Shown one piece after another: positions 7,810 to 15,869 of a DNA stretch of 64,000 nt. Every line of letters begins with the position of its first letter. Position 1 is the stretch's first letter. Below the pieces are notes generated by a model. The model saw only the letters and a list, made by a program, of their open reading frames with translations. It was not told the origin of the DNA and ran no database searches. The translations under genes and the position numbers were made by a program. The DNA lies in the NCBI RefSeq assembly GCF_000058485.1, contig NC_008278.1, positions 3,404,962 through 3,468,961 on the forward strand, given 5' to 3'. The DNA comes from Frankia alni ACN14a. GTDB lineage: Bacteria; Actinomycetota; Actinomycetes; Frankiales; Frankiaceae.

Positions 7810-9453
7810 GTGACGCCCTTCACTTTCGGCCCCAGCCCTGGCCCTGACCCATGCCCTTCACCTGGTCCTGACTCCGATCTCGACCCCGACCGTGGTTCTG
7901 GCCCCGACCCGAACCCTGGCCCTGGCCCTGGCCCTGGCCAGGGTTCACGCTCAGCCGCTGGCATCGCCCCCGGCGTCGCTCCTGATCCGGGTCCGCGCTC
8001 AACCTCCCGCACCGGCAGCGATTCTGACGGTGCTGGCCTGGCGGGCTGTCCGCGGCTGCTGGCCGCCCTGTCGGAGCTCGACGCGATGGTCGGGCAGGCG
8101 GTGCACATGCCCGGTTGGGGGCTGTCCGACCCCGAGCTCGACGGCGCCGTCCTGGACTGCTCGGCGTTGCTGGCCCGTCTCGCCGCGGTCCGGGTCGGTC
8201 TGGTGCGGGAGATGCGTGGCCGAGGCAGCGCGCTGCGGGAAGGCGCGACCAGTACCGCCGCCCTGGTCCGTGCCCGGCTACGCATCCGCCCCGTCGACGC
8301 CCAGCGGCTGGTGGACCTGGCCTTGGCCGTGGACGACGACCTGGCCGCAACCGGTGCCGCCCTGATCGCCGGCACGATCAGCGTCGAACAGGCCCAGACG
8401 ATCCACCTCGCGCTTCGTTCCCTGCCCCGCGGTGTGGACGTCGCCACCCGACGTTCCGCCGAACAGTTCCTGCTCACCTCTGCCGCCAGGTTCGACCCCG
8501 CGGAACTCGCCCGGCTCGGCCGTCACCTCCGTGAACGCCTCACCGACGTCGATACCAGCCCCGGCGGCGACAACCCCGACCCCGAGGACAACGGCGCCGG
8601 CAACAACGACGGCGCTGGCAACGCAGACGCCGACAGCGACAGCCCTCCGGACGGCGGTGAGGGCGCCGGTAGGAGCGCTACCTCCGGCGCCGCCGACGGC
8701 GACGGCGATCCAGCGGACCGCCGTCGACTATGGATCACCGATCTCTCTGACGGCATGACCCGGATCAGCGGCGAACTCGACGCGGAAGCCGCCGCTCTGC
8801 TTCGCACCGCGCTCGACAGCCTCGCCGCACCCATGCCCGCCATCGACGGCACTCCCGACCCGCGCAGCCCGGCCCGCCGCCGCGCCGACGCCCTCGTCGA
8901 CTTTGTGCACCGCGCGCTCGATGCCTCCGCCGTTCCCATCTCCGGCGGAGTGCGCCCGCACCTCACCGTCACGATCCCCTGGACCACCCTGGTCGGTCGC
9001 GGCGGGCCGGCCGCATCCACCAGTTGGGGTCAGCCCCTGTCACGCGCCACCGTGCGGCGCCTCGCCTGCGACGCCGCGGTCAGCCGCATCATCCTCGATC
9101 CCGCCAGCGTCCCCCTCGACGTCGGCCGCACACAGCGCACCGTCCCGGGCGACCTCCGCCGTGCGCTGGTCGCCCGGGACCAGGGCTGCGTCTTCCCAGG
9201 TTGCAGCAGGCCACCCAGCTGGTGCCAGGCCCACCACATCATCTCGTGGATCGACGAGGGTCCTACCTGCCTCGACAATCTCGTGCTGCTTTGCCCCTGG
9301 CATCACCGCCACGTGCACCATCACCACTGGACCATCCGACTCGGCGCCGACCGCCGACCCGAACTCATCCCACCCCCCTGGGTCGACCACACCCAGACCC
9401 CCCGCCGAAACCCCTACAGCCAACCCGTCGACATCCTCCTCAACTCAGCATGA
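7810..9453 (+). CDS. DUF222 and HNH endonuclease-domain protein (13E12 family)
   Basis: A 547-residue protein. Residues 1-70 are a Pro/Gly/Asp-rich tail built from near-repeats; 75-250 and 310-420 are the helical DUF222 domain split by an acidic Gly/Asp/Asn-rich insertion (about 255-300). The C-terminus is an HNH nuclease: CVFPGCSRPPSWCQAHHI with the catalytic HH pair, NLVLLCPWHHRHVHHHH with the zinc ligands and metal histidines. Such proteins are multicopy and often strain-variable in actinobacteria; their target is not established. A perfect LexA box sits just upstream, so induction by DNA damage is likely. GTG 7810 is the start that keeps this spacing; a shorter version starting nearer residue 70 is possible. 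Confidence 0.88.
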   Translation: MTPFTFGPSPGPDPCPSPGPDSDLDPDRGSGPDPNPGPGPGPGQGSRSAAGIAPGVAPDPGPRSTSRTGSDSDGAGLAGCPRLLAALSELDAMVGQAVHMPGWGLSDPELDGAVLDCSALLARLAAVRVGLVREMRGRGSALREGATSTAALVRARLRIRPVDAQRLVDLALAVDDDLAATGAALIAGTISVEQAQTIHLALRSLPRGVDVATRRSAEQFLLTSAARFDPAELARLGRHLRERLTDVDTSPGGDNPDPEDNGAGNNDGAGNADADSDSPPDGGEGAGRSATSGAADGDGDPADRRRLWITDLSDGMTRISGELDAEAAALLRTALDSLAAPMPAIDGTPDPRSPARRRADALVDFVHRALDASAVPISGGVRPHLTVTIPWTTLVGRGGPAASTSWGQPLSRATVRRLACDAAVSRIILDPASVPLDVGRTQRTVPGDLRRALVARDQGCVFPGCSRPPSWCQAHHIISWIDEGPTCLDNLVLLCPWHHRHVHHHHWTIRLGADRRPELIPPPWVDHTQTPRRNPYSQPVDILLNSA

Positions 9454-9496
9454 TCGTCACCTCGGTCGGGGAGCCGTCCTCAGGGCGGGTGTTGGG

Positions 9497-10144
9497 TCAG
9501 TGGCGCGGGGGCGTGGTCGTCGCGGCGTCGCGGCGGGTGAGGTCGGCGTGGATCTCGTCGGCGCGGGCGATCGTCGAGAGCATGCGTAGCTGGTTGGCGA
9601 CGATCCACGCGTGCGACTCGGCGCTCGCCCCGGCGGTCGCGTCCTCGACGAGGACGCTGCGGTAGCCGCGGTCGGTCGCGCCCAGCGCGCCGGCGAGCAG
9701 CGCCATGTTCGTCGACACGCCGGTCAGGACGACCGTGTCGACGCGCAGGTTGCGCAGGGTGGAGTCGAGGTCGGTGCCGTACCACATCGCCAGGCCCGAG
9801 CGGCGCGTACTGACGTAGTCGCCGGGCTGCGGCGCGACCTGGGGCATCGGTTCGGCCTGCGGGGTGCCGGCGAGCACTCGCCGTTCGCGGCGGACCTTCG
9901 CCGAGACCGGGTTGGTGTCGCTGAACGCGCCGAAGTCCGGCCGGTGCGCGACGTGGATGTGCACGACCGGCAGCTCGAGGGTGCGGAAGTCCGCGGCGAG
10001 CGCGGCGATGCGCGCGAGGATGCCGCGGGCGGCGGCCTGTTCGGCGAGCCCGGCGAAGATCGCCAGTTCGGGGTCGAGGGTGCCCCGCAGGCACTCGCTG
10101 ACGACCAGCGCGGCGCGCTCGCCGCGGTCGAGTCCGTGGACCAT
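9497..10144 (-). CDS. isochorismatase-fold protein lacking the nucleophilic cysteine
   Basis: This 215-residue protein has the isochorismatase/cysteine-hydrolase fold (VVLTGVSTNMALLAGAL, VHIHVAHRPDFGAF). In active hydrolases the TG-V-x-T-D-x-C motif supplies the nucleophile; here the position is alanine (TNMA). The N-terminal catalytic aspartate is also changed, to Glu in VVSECLRG. A second protein in the window (32115-32726) shows the same two changes. The gene lies 22 bp after the acyl-CoA ligase on the same strand and is probably co-transcribed. The reaction is unknown, and it may be a non-hydrolytic subfamily. Confidence 0.8.
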   Translation of the reverse strand: MVHGLDRGERAALVVSECLRGTLDPELAIFAGLAEQAAARGILARIAALAADFRTLELPVVHIHVAHRPDFGAFSDTNPVSAKVRRERRVLAGTPQAEPMPQVAPQPGDYVSTRRSGLAMWYGTDLDSTLRNLRVDTVVLTGVSTNMALLAGALGATDRGYRSVLVEDATAGASAESHAWIVANQLRMLSTIARADEIHADLTRRDAATTTPPRH

Positions 10145-10166
10145 GGCGCAGATCCGTCCGCGTCGC

Positions 10167-11834
10167 TCAGTGGCCGGCGCGCTGGGAGTCCCGGCTGCCC
10201 CGACCGGCGTCGGCGGGAACAGGGCCGGGGGCGGGGGCGCGTAGGCGGGCGCGCAGGTCGGCCTTGCGTACCTTGCCGGCCGCGGTGCGGGGCAGGTCGG
10301 CGACGATCTCGAGGCGTTCGGGGGTCTTGTGCTTGGCCACGCCGACGGCGACGAAGTGCTCGACGAGGTCGCGGAGGGAGAGTTCGCGGCCGGGCTCGAC
10401 GATGACGAACGCGCAGACCCGCTCGCCGTAGAGCGGGTCGGGCATCGCGGTCACCGCCGCCTCGACGATCGCCGGGTGGCGCAGCAGGACGCCCTCGACC
10501 TCGGTGGAGGAGATGTTCTCCCCGCCGCGGATGATGATGTCCTTCTTGCGGTCGACGATGGTGAGGTGGCCGGCCTCGTCGAGGGTGCCGATGTCGCCGG
10601 TGCGAAACCAGCCGCCGTCGAGGAAGGCCTCGGCGTTGAGCGTGGGGTCGGTGTAGCCGACGAACAGCTCCGGGCCGAGGGTGACGACCTCGCCGGGGGT
10701 GCCGGGCGGCAGGTCGAGGCCGTCGTCGTCGACGATCCGCAGGCGGTTGGCGCCGAAGGCGACGCCGTCGGTGTAGGCGCGCACCTCGACCGGGTCCGAC
10801 ACGGCGGACACCGTGACCGTCGGGTGCTCGGTGGAGCCGTAGGAGCGAAACGCCCGCCAGCCGGCCGCCTCGGCGGCCAGGACGAGCTCCGGCGGCACGC
10901 CCGCGCCGCCGAGGTGGATCTCGTCGAGCGACGGCATCGGCGCGCCGGTGTCGCGGACGTCGGCGAGCAGGCTGCTGAGGAAGAACGGGGTCGCCCCGAG
11001 CCAGCTCACCCCGCGTTCGCGGATCACCCGCGCGACGCGTGCGGTGTTCCACGAGTCGACGAGGATGCTGGTGCGGCCCGACAGGAACGCCCGGCCGAGC
11101 AGCAGGACGCCGCCCATGTGCCCGGCGGGGAACGGCGAGAGGTGCACCGCGTCCGGGGTGCCGGCGTCGGCGTCGGCCAGCGCCCGCATCTCGGCCAGCA
11201 GGGTGTTGTGGGTGTGCTGCACGCCCTTGGGGGCGCTGGTGGTGCCCGAGGTGTAGATGACCATGCAGACGTCGTCGGCGTGCAGCGCCGGGGGCGCCGG
11301 CGGGTCGGCGTCGAGGGCCTCCAGCGCAGCCAGGGTGACCCCGCCCGGCGCCGTCCGCTCGCCGATGGTGATCACATGTTCCAGGTCGGGGCAGTCGCCG
11401 ACCGTGGCGAACCGCTCGAGGTAGTCGATGGTGCGCCAGCGGTCGGGCATGACCAGTGCCCGCGCCCCCGACTGCCGCAGGATGTAGCCGACCTCGACCG
11501 GCCCGTAGATGTGCACGACGGGCACCAGGACCAGGCCCAGCGAGATCGCCGCGTGGTAGACGACCGCGCCCTCCAGCCAGTTGGGAACCTGGCAGGCGAT
11601 CACGTCGCCGGGCCGCAGCCCGAGCCGGGCGAACGCGCCGGCCAGGCGGGCGCCGCGGCGGTGGATGTCGATGAGCCGGGCCGACGCCGGATGCGTCTCC
11701 GAGTCGAAGATCATCAACGACTGGGGGTGCCGCGCGGCGCCGTCCTGTAACGCGTCGACCAGGGTCTGGGTGGTGTGCAGCCCGGCGGCGTACCAGTGGT
11801 CGTTCGCCGGCGCGCGGCGCAGGAGACCGGTCAT
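10167..11834 (-). CDS. AMP-dependent acyl-CoA synthetase/ligase
   Basis: A 555-residue ANL-superfamily enzyme that should activate a carboxylic acid with ATP and CoA. Core motifs are intact: YTSGTTSAPKGV (ATP loop, about 195), YGSTEHP, WFRTGDIG, DRKKDIIIRGGENIS and the C-terminal PRTAAGKVRK lysine. It resembles cyclohexanecarboxylate/steroid-type CoA ligases more than fatty acyl-AMP ligases. It is divergent from the acyl-CoA dehydrogenase at 11945 and shares its promoter region. It probably feeds the dehydrogenases of this block; the substrate is unknown. Confidence 0.9.
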   Translation of the reverse strand: MTGLLRRAPANDHWYAAGLHTTQTLVDALQDGAARHPQSLMIFDSETHPASARLIDIHRRGARLAGAFARLGLRPGDVIACQVPNWLEGAVVYHAAISLGLVLVPVVHIYGPVEVGYILRQSGARALVMPDRWRTIDYLERFATVGDCPDLEHVITIGERTAPGGVTLAALEALDADPPAPPALHADDVCMVIYTSGTTSAPKGVQHTHNTLLAEMRALADADAGTPDAVHLSPFPAGHMGGVLLLGRAFLSGRTSILVDSWNTARVARVIRERGVSWLGATPFFLSSLLADVRDTGAPMPSLDEIHLGGAGVPPELVLAAEAAGWRAFRSYGSTEHPTVTVSAVSDPVEVRAYTDGVAFGANRLRIVDDDGLDLPPGTPGEVVTLGPELFVGYTDPTLNAEAFLDGGWFRTGDIGTLDEAGHLTIVDRKKDIIIRGGENISSTEVEGVLLRHPAIVEAAVTAMPDPLYGERVCAFVIVEPGRELSLRDLVEHFVAVGVAKHKTPERLEIVADLPRTAAGKVRKADLRARLRAPAPGPVPADAGRGSRDSQRAGH

Positions 11835-11863
11835 GGCAGCACTGTAGCCCTCATCACCTGTAC

Positions 11864-11878
11864 AAGCTATATCCTTAA
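11864..11878. promoter_or_regulatory. AT-rich divergent promoter with an element shared with 15820
   Basis: On the minus strand the sequence reads TTAAGGATATAGCTT. A close relative, TTAAGGTAGCTT, lies at 15820-15831 in the other divergent promoter of this catabolic block. Both are embedded in unusually AT-rich DNA. The element may be a common operator; the regulator is not identified. Confidence 0.4.
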
Positions 11879-11944
11879 GATGATTAGATTCTCTTTACCG
11901 TCTGCCCTGTGATGCTGCCAGACGATCCCCGCGGAGGTCACGAG

Positions 11945-13090
11945 ATGCAGCGTTCCGTCTTCACCCCCGACCACGAGGAGTACCGCCAGCTGGCCCGTAC
12001 CTTCGTCGAGAAGGAGTGCCTGCCGCACAACGACCGGTGGGAGGCCGAGGGCATCGTCGACCGGACCGCCTGGCTGCGGGCCGGCGAGGTGGGCCTGCTC
12101 GGCCCGGCCGTGCCCGAGCAGTACGGCGGTGCGGGCGTCGACGACCCCCGCTACGGCGCCGTCGTCGCCGAGGAGTTCGCCTCCGCCGGCATCGGCGGCT
12201 TCGCCATCCAGCTGCACAACGACCTCATCGGCCCCTACCTGCTGGAGCTGACGACCGACGAGCAGAAGGCGCGCTGGCTGCCCGGCTACGTCCGCGGCGA
12301 GCTGATCACGGCCATCGCGATGACCGAGCCCGTCGCCGGCAGCGACCTGCGGGGCATGCGCACCACGGCGGTGCGCGACGGCGACCACTACGTCGTCAAC
12401 GGGTCCAAGACGTTCATCAGCAACGGCATCCTCGCCGACCTGGTGGTGCTGTGCGCGAAGACGACCCGCGCGGACGGCGAGCAGGGGATCAGCCTCATCG
12501 TCGTCGAGCGCGACACCCCCGGCTTCGAGCGCGGCCGTCGCCTGGACAAGGTCGGCGCCCGCTCGCAGGACACCGCCGAGCTGTTCTTCACCGACGCCCG
12601 CGTCCCGGTCGCCAACCTGCTCGGCGAGGAGAACGAGGGCCTGCACTACCTGATGCGCAACCTGGCGAAGGAACGTCTGTCGATCGCGATCTCCTCGATC
12701 CAGAACGTCTTCCGGGCGCTGGAGCTCACCACCGCCTACGTCCGCGAGCGCAGGGCGTTCGGCAAGCCGATCGGCAGCTTCCAGAACACCCGCTTCGTCC
12801 TCGCCGACCTGCAGGCCCGGGCGTGGATGGCCCGGTCCTTCGTCGACGCCTGCCTGGCAGCCCTGGTCGTCGGCGAGCTGACGGGGGTCGAGGCGGCGGC
12901 GGCGAAGCTCTGTGCCACCGAGCTGGAGGACGCCGCGGTGGACGCCGGGGTGCAGCTGCACGGCGGCTACGGCTGGATGAACGAGTATCCGATCGCCCGG
13001 ATGTATCGCGACAGCCGGATCAGCCGCATCCTCGGCGGTTCCAACGAGATCATGAAGGAGATCATCGGCCGCTCGATGCAGTTGGGCTGA
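11945..13090 (+). CDS. acyl-CoA dehydrogenase (long-chain type)
   Basis: The protein is 381 residues from ATG 11945, which follows GGAGG at 7 bp; an earlier GTG at 11909 lacks an SD. The signature AMTEPVAGSDLRGMR is at about 125-139, the FAD region RRAFGKPIGSFQNTRF near 275, and QLHGGYGWMNEYPIARMYRD near the end. The base is the helix-G Glu243 (AKERLSIAI), as in long-chain and isovaleryl enzymes; the medium-chain position is Gly (LGGSNEI). It stands alone with its own divergent promoter and, unlike the pair at 13153-15636, should work as a homomer. Confidence 0.9.
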   Translation: MQRSVFTPDHEEYRQLARTFVEKECLPHNDRWEAEGIVDRTAWLRAGEVGLLGPAVPEQYGGAGVDDPRYGAVVAEEFASAGIGGFAIQLHNDLIGPYLLELTTDEQKARWLPGYVRGELITAIAMTEPVAGSDLRGMRTTAVRDGDHYVVNGSKTFISNGILADLVVLCAKTTRADGEQGISLIVVERDTPGFERGRRLDKVGARSQDTAELFFTDARVPVANLLGEENEGLHYLMRNLAKERLSIAISSIQNVFRALELTTAYVRERRAFGKPIGSFQNTRFVLADLQARAWMARSFVDACLAALVVGELTGVEAAAAKLCATELEDAAVDAGVQLHGGYGWMNEYPIARMYRDSRISRILGGSNEIMKEIIGRSMQLG

Positions 13091-13113
13091 GCGGCCGACG
13101 ACCTGCTTCGGGC

Positions 13114-13127
13114 GGCCGGATCCGGCC
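13114..13127. terminator. palindrome between convergent dehydrogenase genes
   Basis: GGCCGGATCCGGCC is a perfect 14-bp palindrome in the 62-bp gap between two converging genes. It may help terminate transcription, though it is short and has no T-run. Confidence 0.3.
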
Positions 13128-13131
13128 CGGC

Positions 13132-13155
13132 GGTGATCAGGTGATCAGGTGATCA
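13132..13155. repeat. three tandem copies of GGTGATCA at a stop codon
   Basis: The 8-bp unit GGTGATCA is repeated at 13132, 13140 and 13148. Read on the minus strand, the last copy supplies the TGA stop of the gene ending at 13153, so this is another stop-anchored repeat. Confidence 0.85.
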
Positions 13156-14469
13156 GTTGTGGCGCAGCTCGTTGAAGGGTCGGTCGAGGTCGTGGGCGGG
13201 TTCCCGGGGCAGCCCGAGGATCCGTTCGCTGATCCCGTTGCGCTGCATCTCGTTGGTGCCGCCGGCGATGGCCAGGATCCGGCCGTTGAGGTAGTTCAGC
13301 GCCGTCGTCGACGCCTCGGTGTCCTGCGGATGCCAGACGACGCCGGCCGCGGCGGCGATCTCCAGGCCGATCGACGCCCGGACCGGGTTGAGCGTGCCGG
13401 CGGCGAGCTTCGAGTACGAGCCCAGGTTCGGGTTGGCCGCCCCCGACTCCGTCAGGGCGGCGACGTAGGCGTCGAGCTGCTCCTTGACGAGGTCGATGAC
13501 ATGGGCGCGGGCGATGAGCTGGCGGGTCACCGGATCGCCCTGGCGGCCCACCCGGCGGGCCAGGGCGACGAGGTCGGGGGCGAGCTCGCGGGCGCCGGTG
13601 TGGCGGGGCGCCTCGTCGGGGTCGCCGCCGAGCCGCTCGAAGACCATCATCGTGCGGGCCACCGTCCAGCCGTCCCCGACGGCGCCGATCCGGTTGGCGT
13701 CGGAGACGACCACGTCGTCGAAGAACTCCTCGCAGAACTCCGAGCTGCCGTTGATCTCCCGGATCGGCCGGATCGTCACGCCGTCGCTGGTCAGCGGCAC
13801 ACCGAACCACGTCAGCCCGCGGTGCTTCGGGACGGTCGGGTCGGTGCGGGCCAGGCACAGGCCGTAGTCGGCGTAGTAGGCGCCGCTGGTCCACACCTTC
13901 GACCCGTTGAGCACCCAGTCGCCGGTGTCGGTGCGGGTCGCCCGGGTCGACACCCCGGCGAGGTCGGACCCCGCGCCCGGCTCGGAGAACAGCTGCACCC
14001 AGATCTCCTCGCCGGAGAGCATCCGCGGGATGTGGGTGCGGCGGAACTCGTCGGTGCCGTGGGCGAGGATCGTCGGCCCGCAGACCCGGGTGGTCGTCAG
14101 GCCCGCGATGCCCAGGTCCGCCACGACGTAGCCGCGGCTCTCCTGCTCGAAGATCTCCTCGTGGGCGGGGGTGAGGCCCTGCCCGCCGAACTCGGCGGGC
14201 CAGGTGATACCCGCGTACCCGCCCTCGTAGACGCGGCGCTGCAGGGCACGCTGCTCGGCGACCCGCTCGGGGGAGAGGTTGGCGGCATCGCCGCCGCGCA
14301 GCCGGGCCGGGGCGTCGTCGTCCCGGCGATCCAGGTTCGCCGCGAGCCACGCCCGCACCTGCCGCCGGTAGTCGTCGAGGTCGGGCACCGCGCCCGCCGC
14401 CGTCCGGCCCGCCGTCCCGCCCGCCGCCTGCCCGCCCGCCGCCTGGCCCTCGGCCGTCTGTCCGCTCAT
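13153..14469 (-). CDS. acyl-CoA dehydrogenase, catalytic-type subunit
   Basis: A 438-residue acyl-CoA dehydrogenase of the FadE steroid/side-chain kind. After a repetitive Gly/Ala/Gln tail (residues 5-28), the family signature LFSEPGAGSDLAGV is at about 160-173. The likely base is Glu278 in the helix-G motif MVFERLGG; the medium-chain position reads AGGTNEM. The next gene downstream of the shared promoter (14518-15636, upstream in transcription) encodes a partner that lacks the base, so a heteromeric enzyme is likely. The true start could be about 28 codons further in, since the N-terminal repeat is unconserved in character. Confidence 0.88.
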   Translation of the reverse strand: MSGQTAEGQAAGGQAAGGTAGRTAAGAVPDLDDYRRQVRAWLAANLDRRDDDAPARLRGGDAANLSPERVAEQRALQRRVYEGGYAGITWPAEFGGQGLTPAHEEIFEQESRGYVVADLGIAGLTTTRVCGPTILAHGTDEFRRTHIPRMLSGEEIWVQLFSEPGAGSDLAGVSTRATRTDTGDWVLNGSKVWTSGAYYADYGLCLARTDPTVPKHRGLTWFGVPLTSDGVTIRPIREINGSSEFCEEFFDDVVVSDANRIGAVGDGWTVARTMMVFERLGGDPDEAPRHTGARELAPDLVALARRVGRQGDPVTRQLIARAHVIDLVKEQLDAYVAALTESGAANPNLGSYSKLAAGTLNPVRASIGLEIAAAAGVVWHPQDTEASTTALNYLNGRILAIAGGTNEMQRNGISERILGLPREPAHDLDRPFNELRHN

Positions 14470-14517
14470 CGCCTGCCCTCCGGTCGTCGCGGTGTGCTCA
14501 TCGGTCGTCGCCCCTTC

Positions 14518-15636
14518 TCACAGGCCGTGCAGCCGGCAGATGCGTTCGCGGTGCCAGCCGGGGTCGCCGAACACGACCCGGTCGGTCGCCAGCCGGCGCA
14601 GGTAGAGGTGCAGGTCGTGCTCCCACGTGTAGCCGATGCCGCCGTGCAGCTGCAGGCAGCCCTGGGAGACGTCGATCGCGGCGTCGCCGACGAACGCCTT
14701 GGCCGCGCTGGCCAGCTCCGCGGCGTCCGGCGCCTGCTCCTGCACGGCCGTGAGGGCTCCCGTGGCGATGGCGTGGCTGCACTCGACCGCGAGGCTGAGG
14801 TCGGCGAGCTGGTGTTTCACCGCCTGGAACGAGCCGATCACCCGACCGAACGCGGCCCGGGTGCGGGCGTGCTCCAGCGTCATCGCGAACAGCTCGCCGA
14901 TCGCGCCCACCATCTCGGCCACCGTCAGCACCGTGGCGACCTGCAGCAGCCGCTCGCCGAGATCGTCGTCGCCGATCTGCCCGACCACGGCGGAGGCCGG
15001 CACGCCGACGTCGCGCAGGACCAGTTCGGCGTAGCGGTGGGTCAGGTCGAGCCCGGCCAGCGGCTCGACGGTGAGCCCGGGGGTGCTGCCGGGCACCAGG
15101 AACAGCGCCGGGCGGCCGTCCACCGCGGCGCTGACGAGAAACCAGTCGGCCAGGTGGGCGTCCTGGACGAGGCTCTTGGTGCCGGACAGGACGAAGCCGG
15201 TGCCGTCACGGCGGACCTCGACGCCGGCCGACGCCTCCCAGCCACCCACCGGGTCGCCGAGCGCCCAGGCCGCGAGGGCCTTGCCGCCGGCGAGGTCGTC
15301 GAGCAGGGCACGCTGCTCGCCGTTACCGCCGAGCGTGATCGCCAGCGCCGCGACGTTGGCCCCGACGACGCCCCCGGGCTGCAGGTAGCGGCCCCGCTGC
15401 TCGGCGATGAGGCCGGCGTCGAGGACCGGCTGACCGGACGGGCTGCCGCCGCCGTGCTCCTCGGGCACGAACAGCGCCAGCCAGCCCAGCTCGCCGATCT
15501 CGGTGAAGTAGCCGCCGTCGAGCTCCTCCTCGCGCTGCGCCACCCGGCGCACGGTGGAGACGGGGCAGGTCGACCTGATGAAGCGCTCGGCCGTCTCGGC
15601 GAACAGTTTCTGGTCCGCTGTCACACCCGGAAGCAC
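14518..15636 (-). CDS. acyl-CoA dehydrogenase, probable non-catalytic partner subunit
   Basis: The start is placed at GTG 15636 because GAGAGGAGA precedes it at proper spacing and LPGVTADQKLFAETAERFI is the normal N-terminus; the longer frame to 15690 adds an arginine-rich tail. The 372-residue protein keeps the FAD segment RTRAAFGRVIGSFQAVKH and the GCLQLHGGIGYTWEHDLHL block. The helix-G glutamate position is Thr in VATVLTVA, and the medium-chain position reads FGDPGWH without Glu. It pairs with the catalytic-type gene 48 bp downstream. This is the second such pair in the window, after 411-2828. Confidence 0.86.
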   Translation of the reverse strand: MLPGVTADQKLFAETAERFIRSTCPVSTVRRVAQREEELDGGYFTEIGELGWLALFVPEEHGGGSPSGQPVLDAGLIAEQRGRYLQPGGVVGANVAALAITLGGNGEQRALLDDLAGGKALAAWALGDPVGGWEASAGVEVRRDGTGFVLSGTKSLVQDAHLADWFLVSAAVDGRPALFLVPGSTPGLTVEPLAGLDLTHRYAELVLRDVGVPASAVVGQIGDDDLGERLLQVATVLTVAEMVGAIGELFAMTLEHARTRAAFGRVIGSFQAVKHQLADLSLAVECSHAIATGALTAVQEQAPDAAELASAAKAFVGDAAIDVSQGCLQLHGGIGYTWEHDLHLYLRRLATDRVVFGDPGWHRERICRLHGL

Positions 15637-15819
15637 GGGCGGTCTCCTCTCGATCCTGGGCGCCGGTCGATCCCTGGGCGCCGGCGGCACCCTCGACCAG
15701 CAAACGCCGTTCGGCCCGATGGCGCTCGCGGCACGGGACCCTCCGGCGGACCGCGGCGGCGCCGTCGGGCCGGCCCGTGACGCAGCCGACCGTCGGCGCC
15801 GCTGCCACGATAGCGACTA

Positions 15820-15831
15820 TTAAGGTAGCTT
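15820..15831. promoter_or_regulatory. AT-rich divergent promoter element
   Basis: TTAAGGTAGCTT lies in a 70-bp AT-rich island (about 15808-15858) between the minus-strand dehydrogenase pair and the plus-strand oxidoreductase. It resembles the reverse strand of 11864-11878. Confidence 0.4.
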
Positions 15832-15869
15832 ACTCAAATCATCTATCTGATCCAACTTAAGGAGTGGAC

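Noticed and set aside
7810-9453. Mobile intron or intein nuclease
   Set aside because: The HNH domain is fused to DUF222, the gene has its own SOS promoter, and no intron, intein or terminal repeats are visible.
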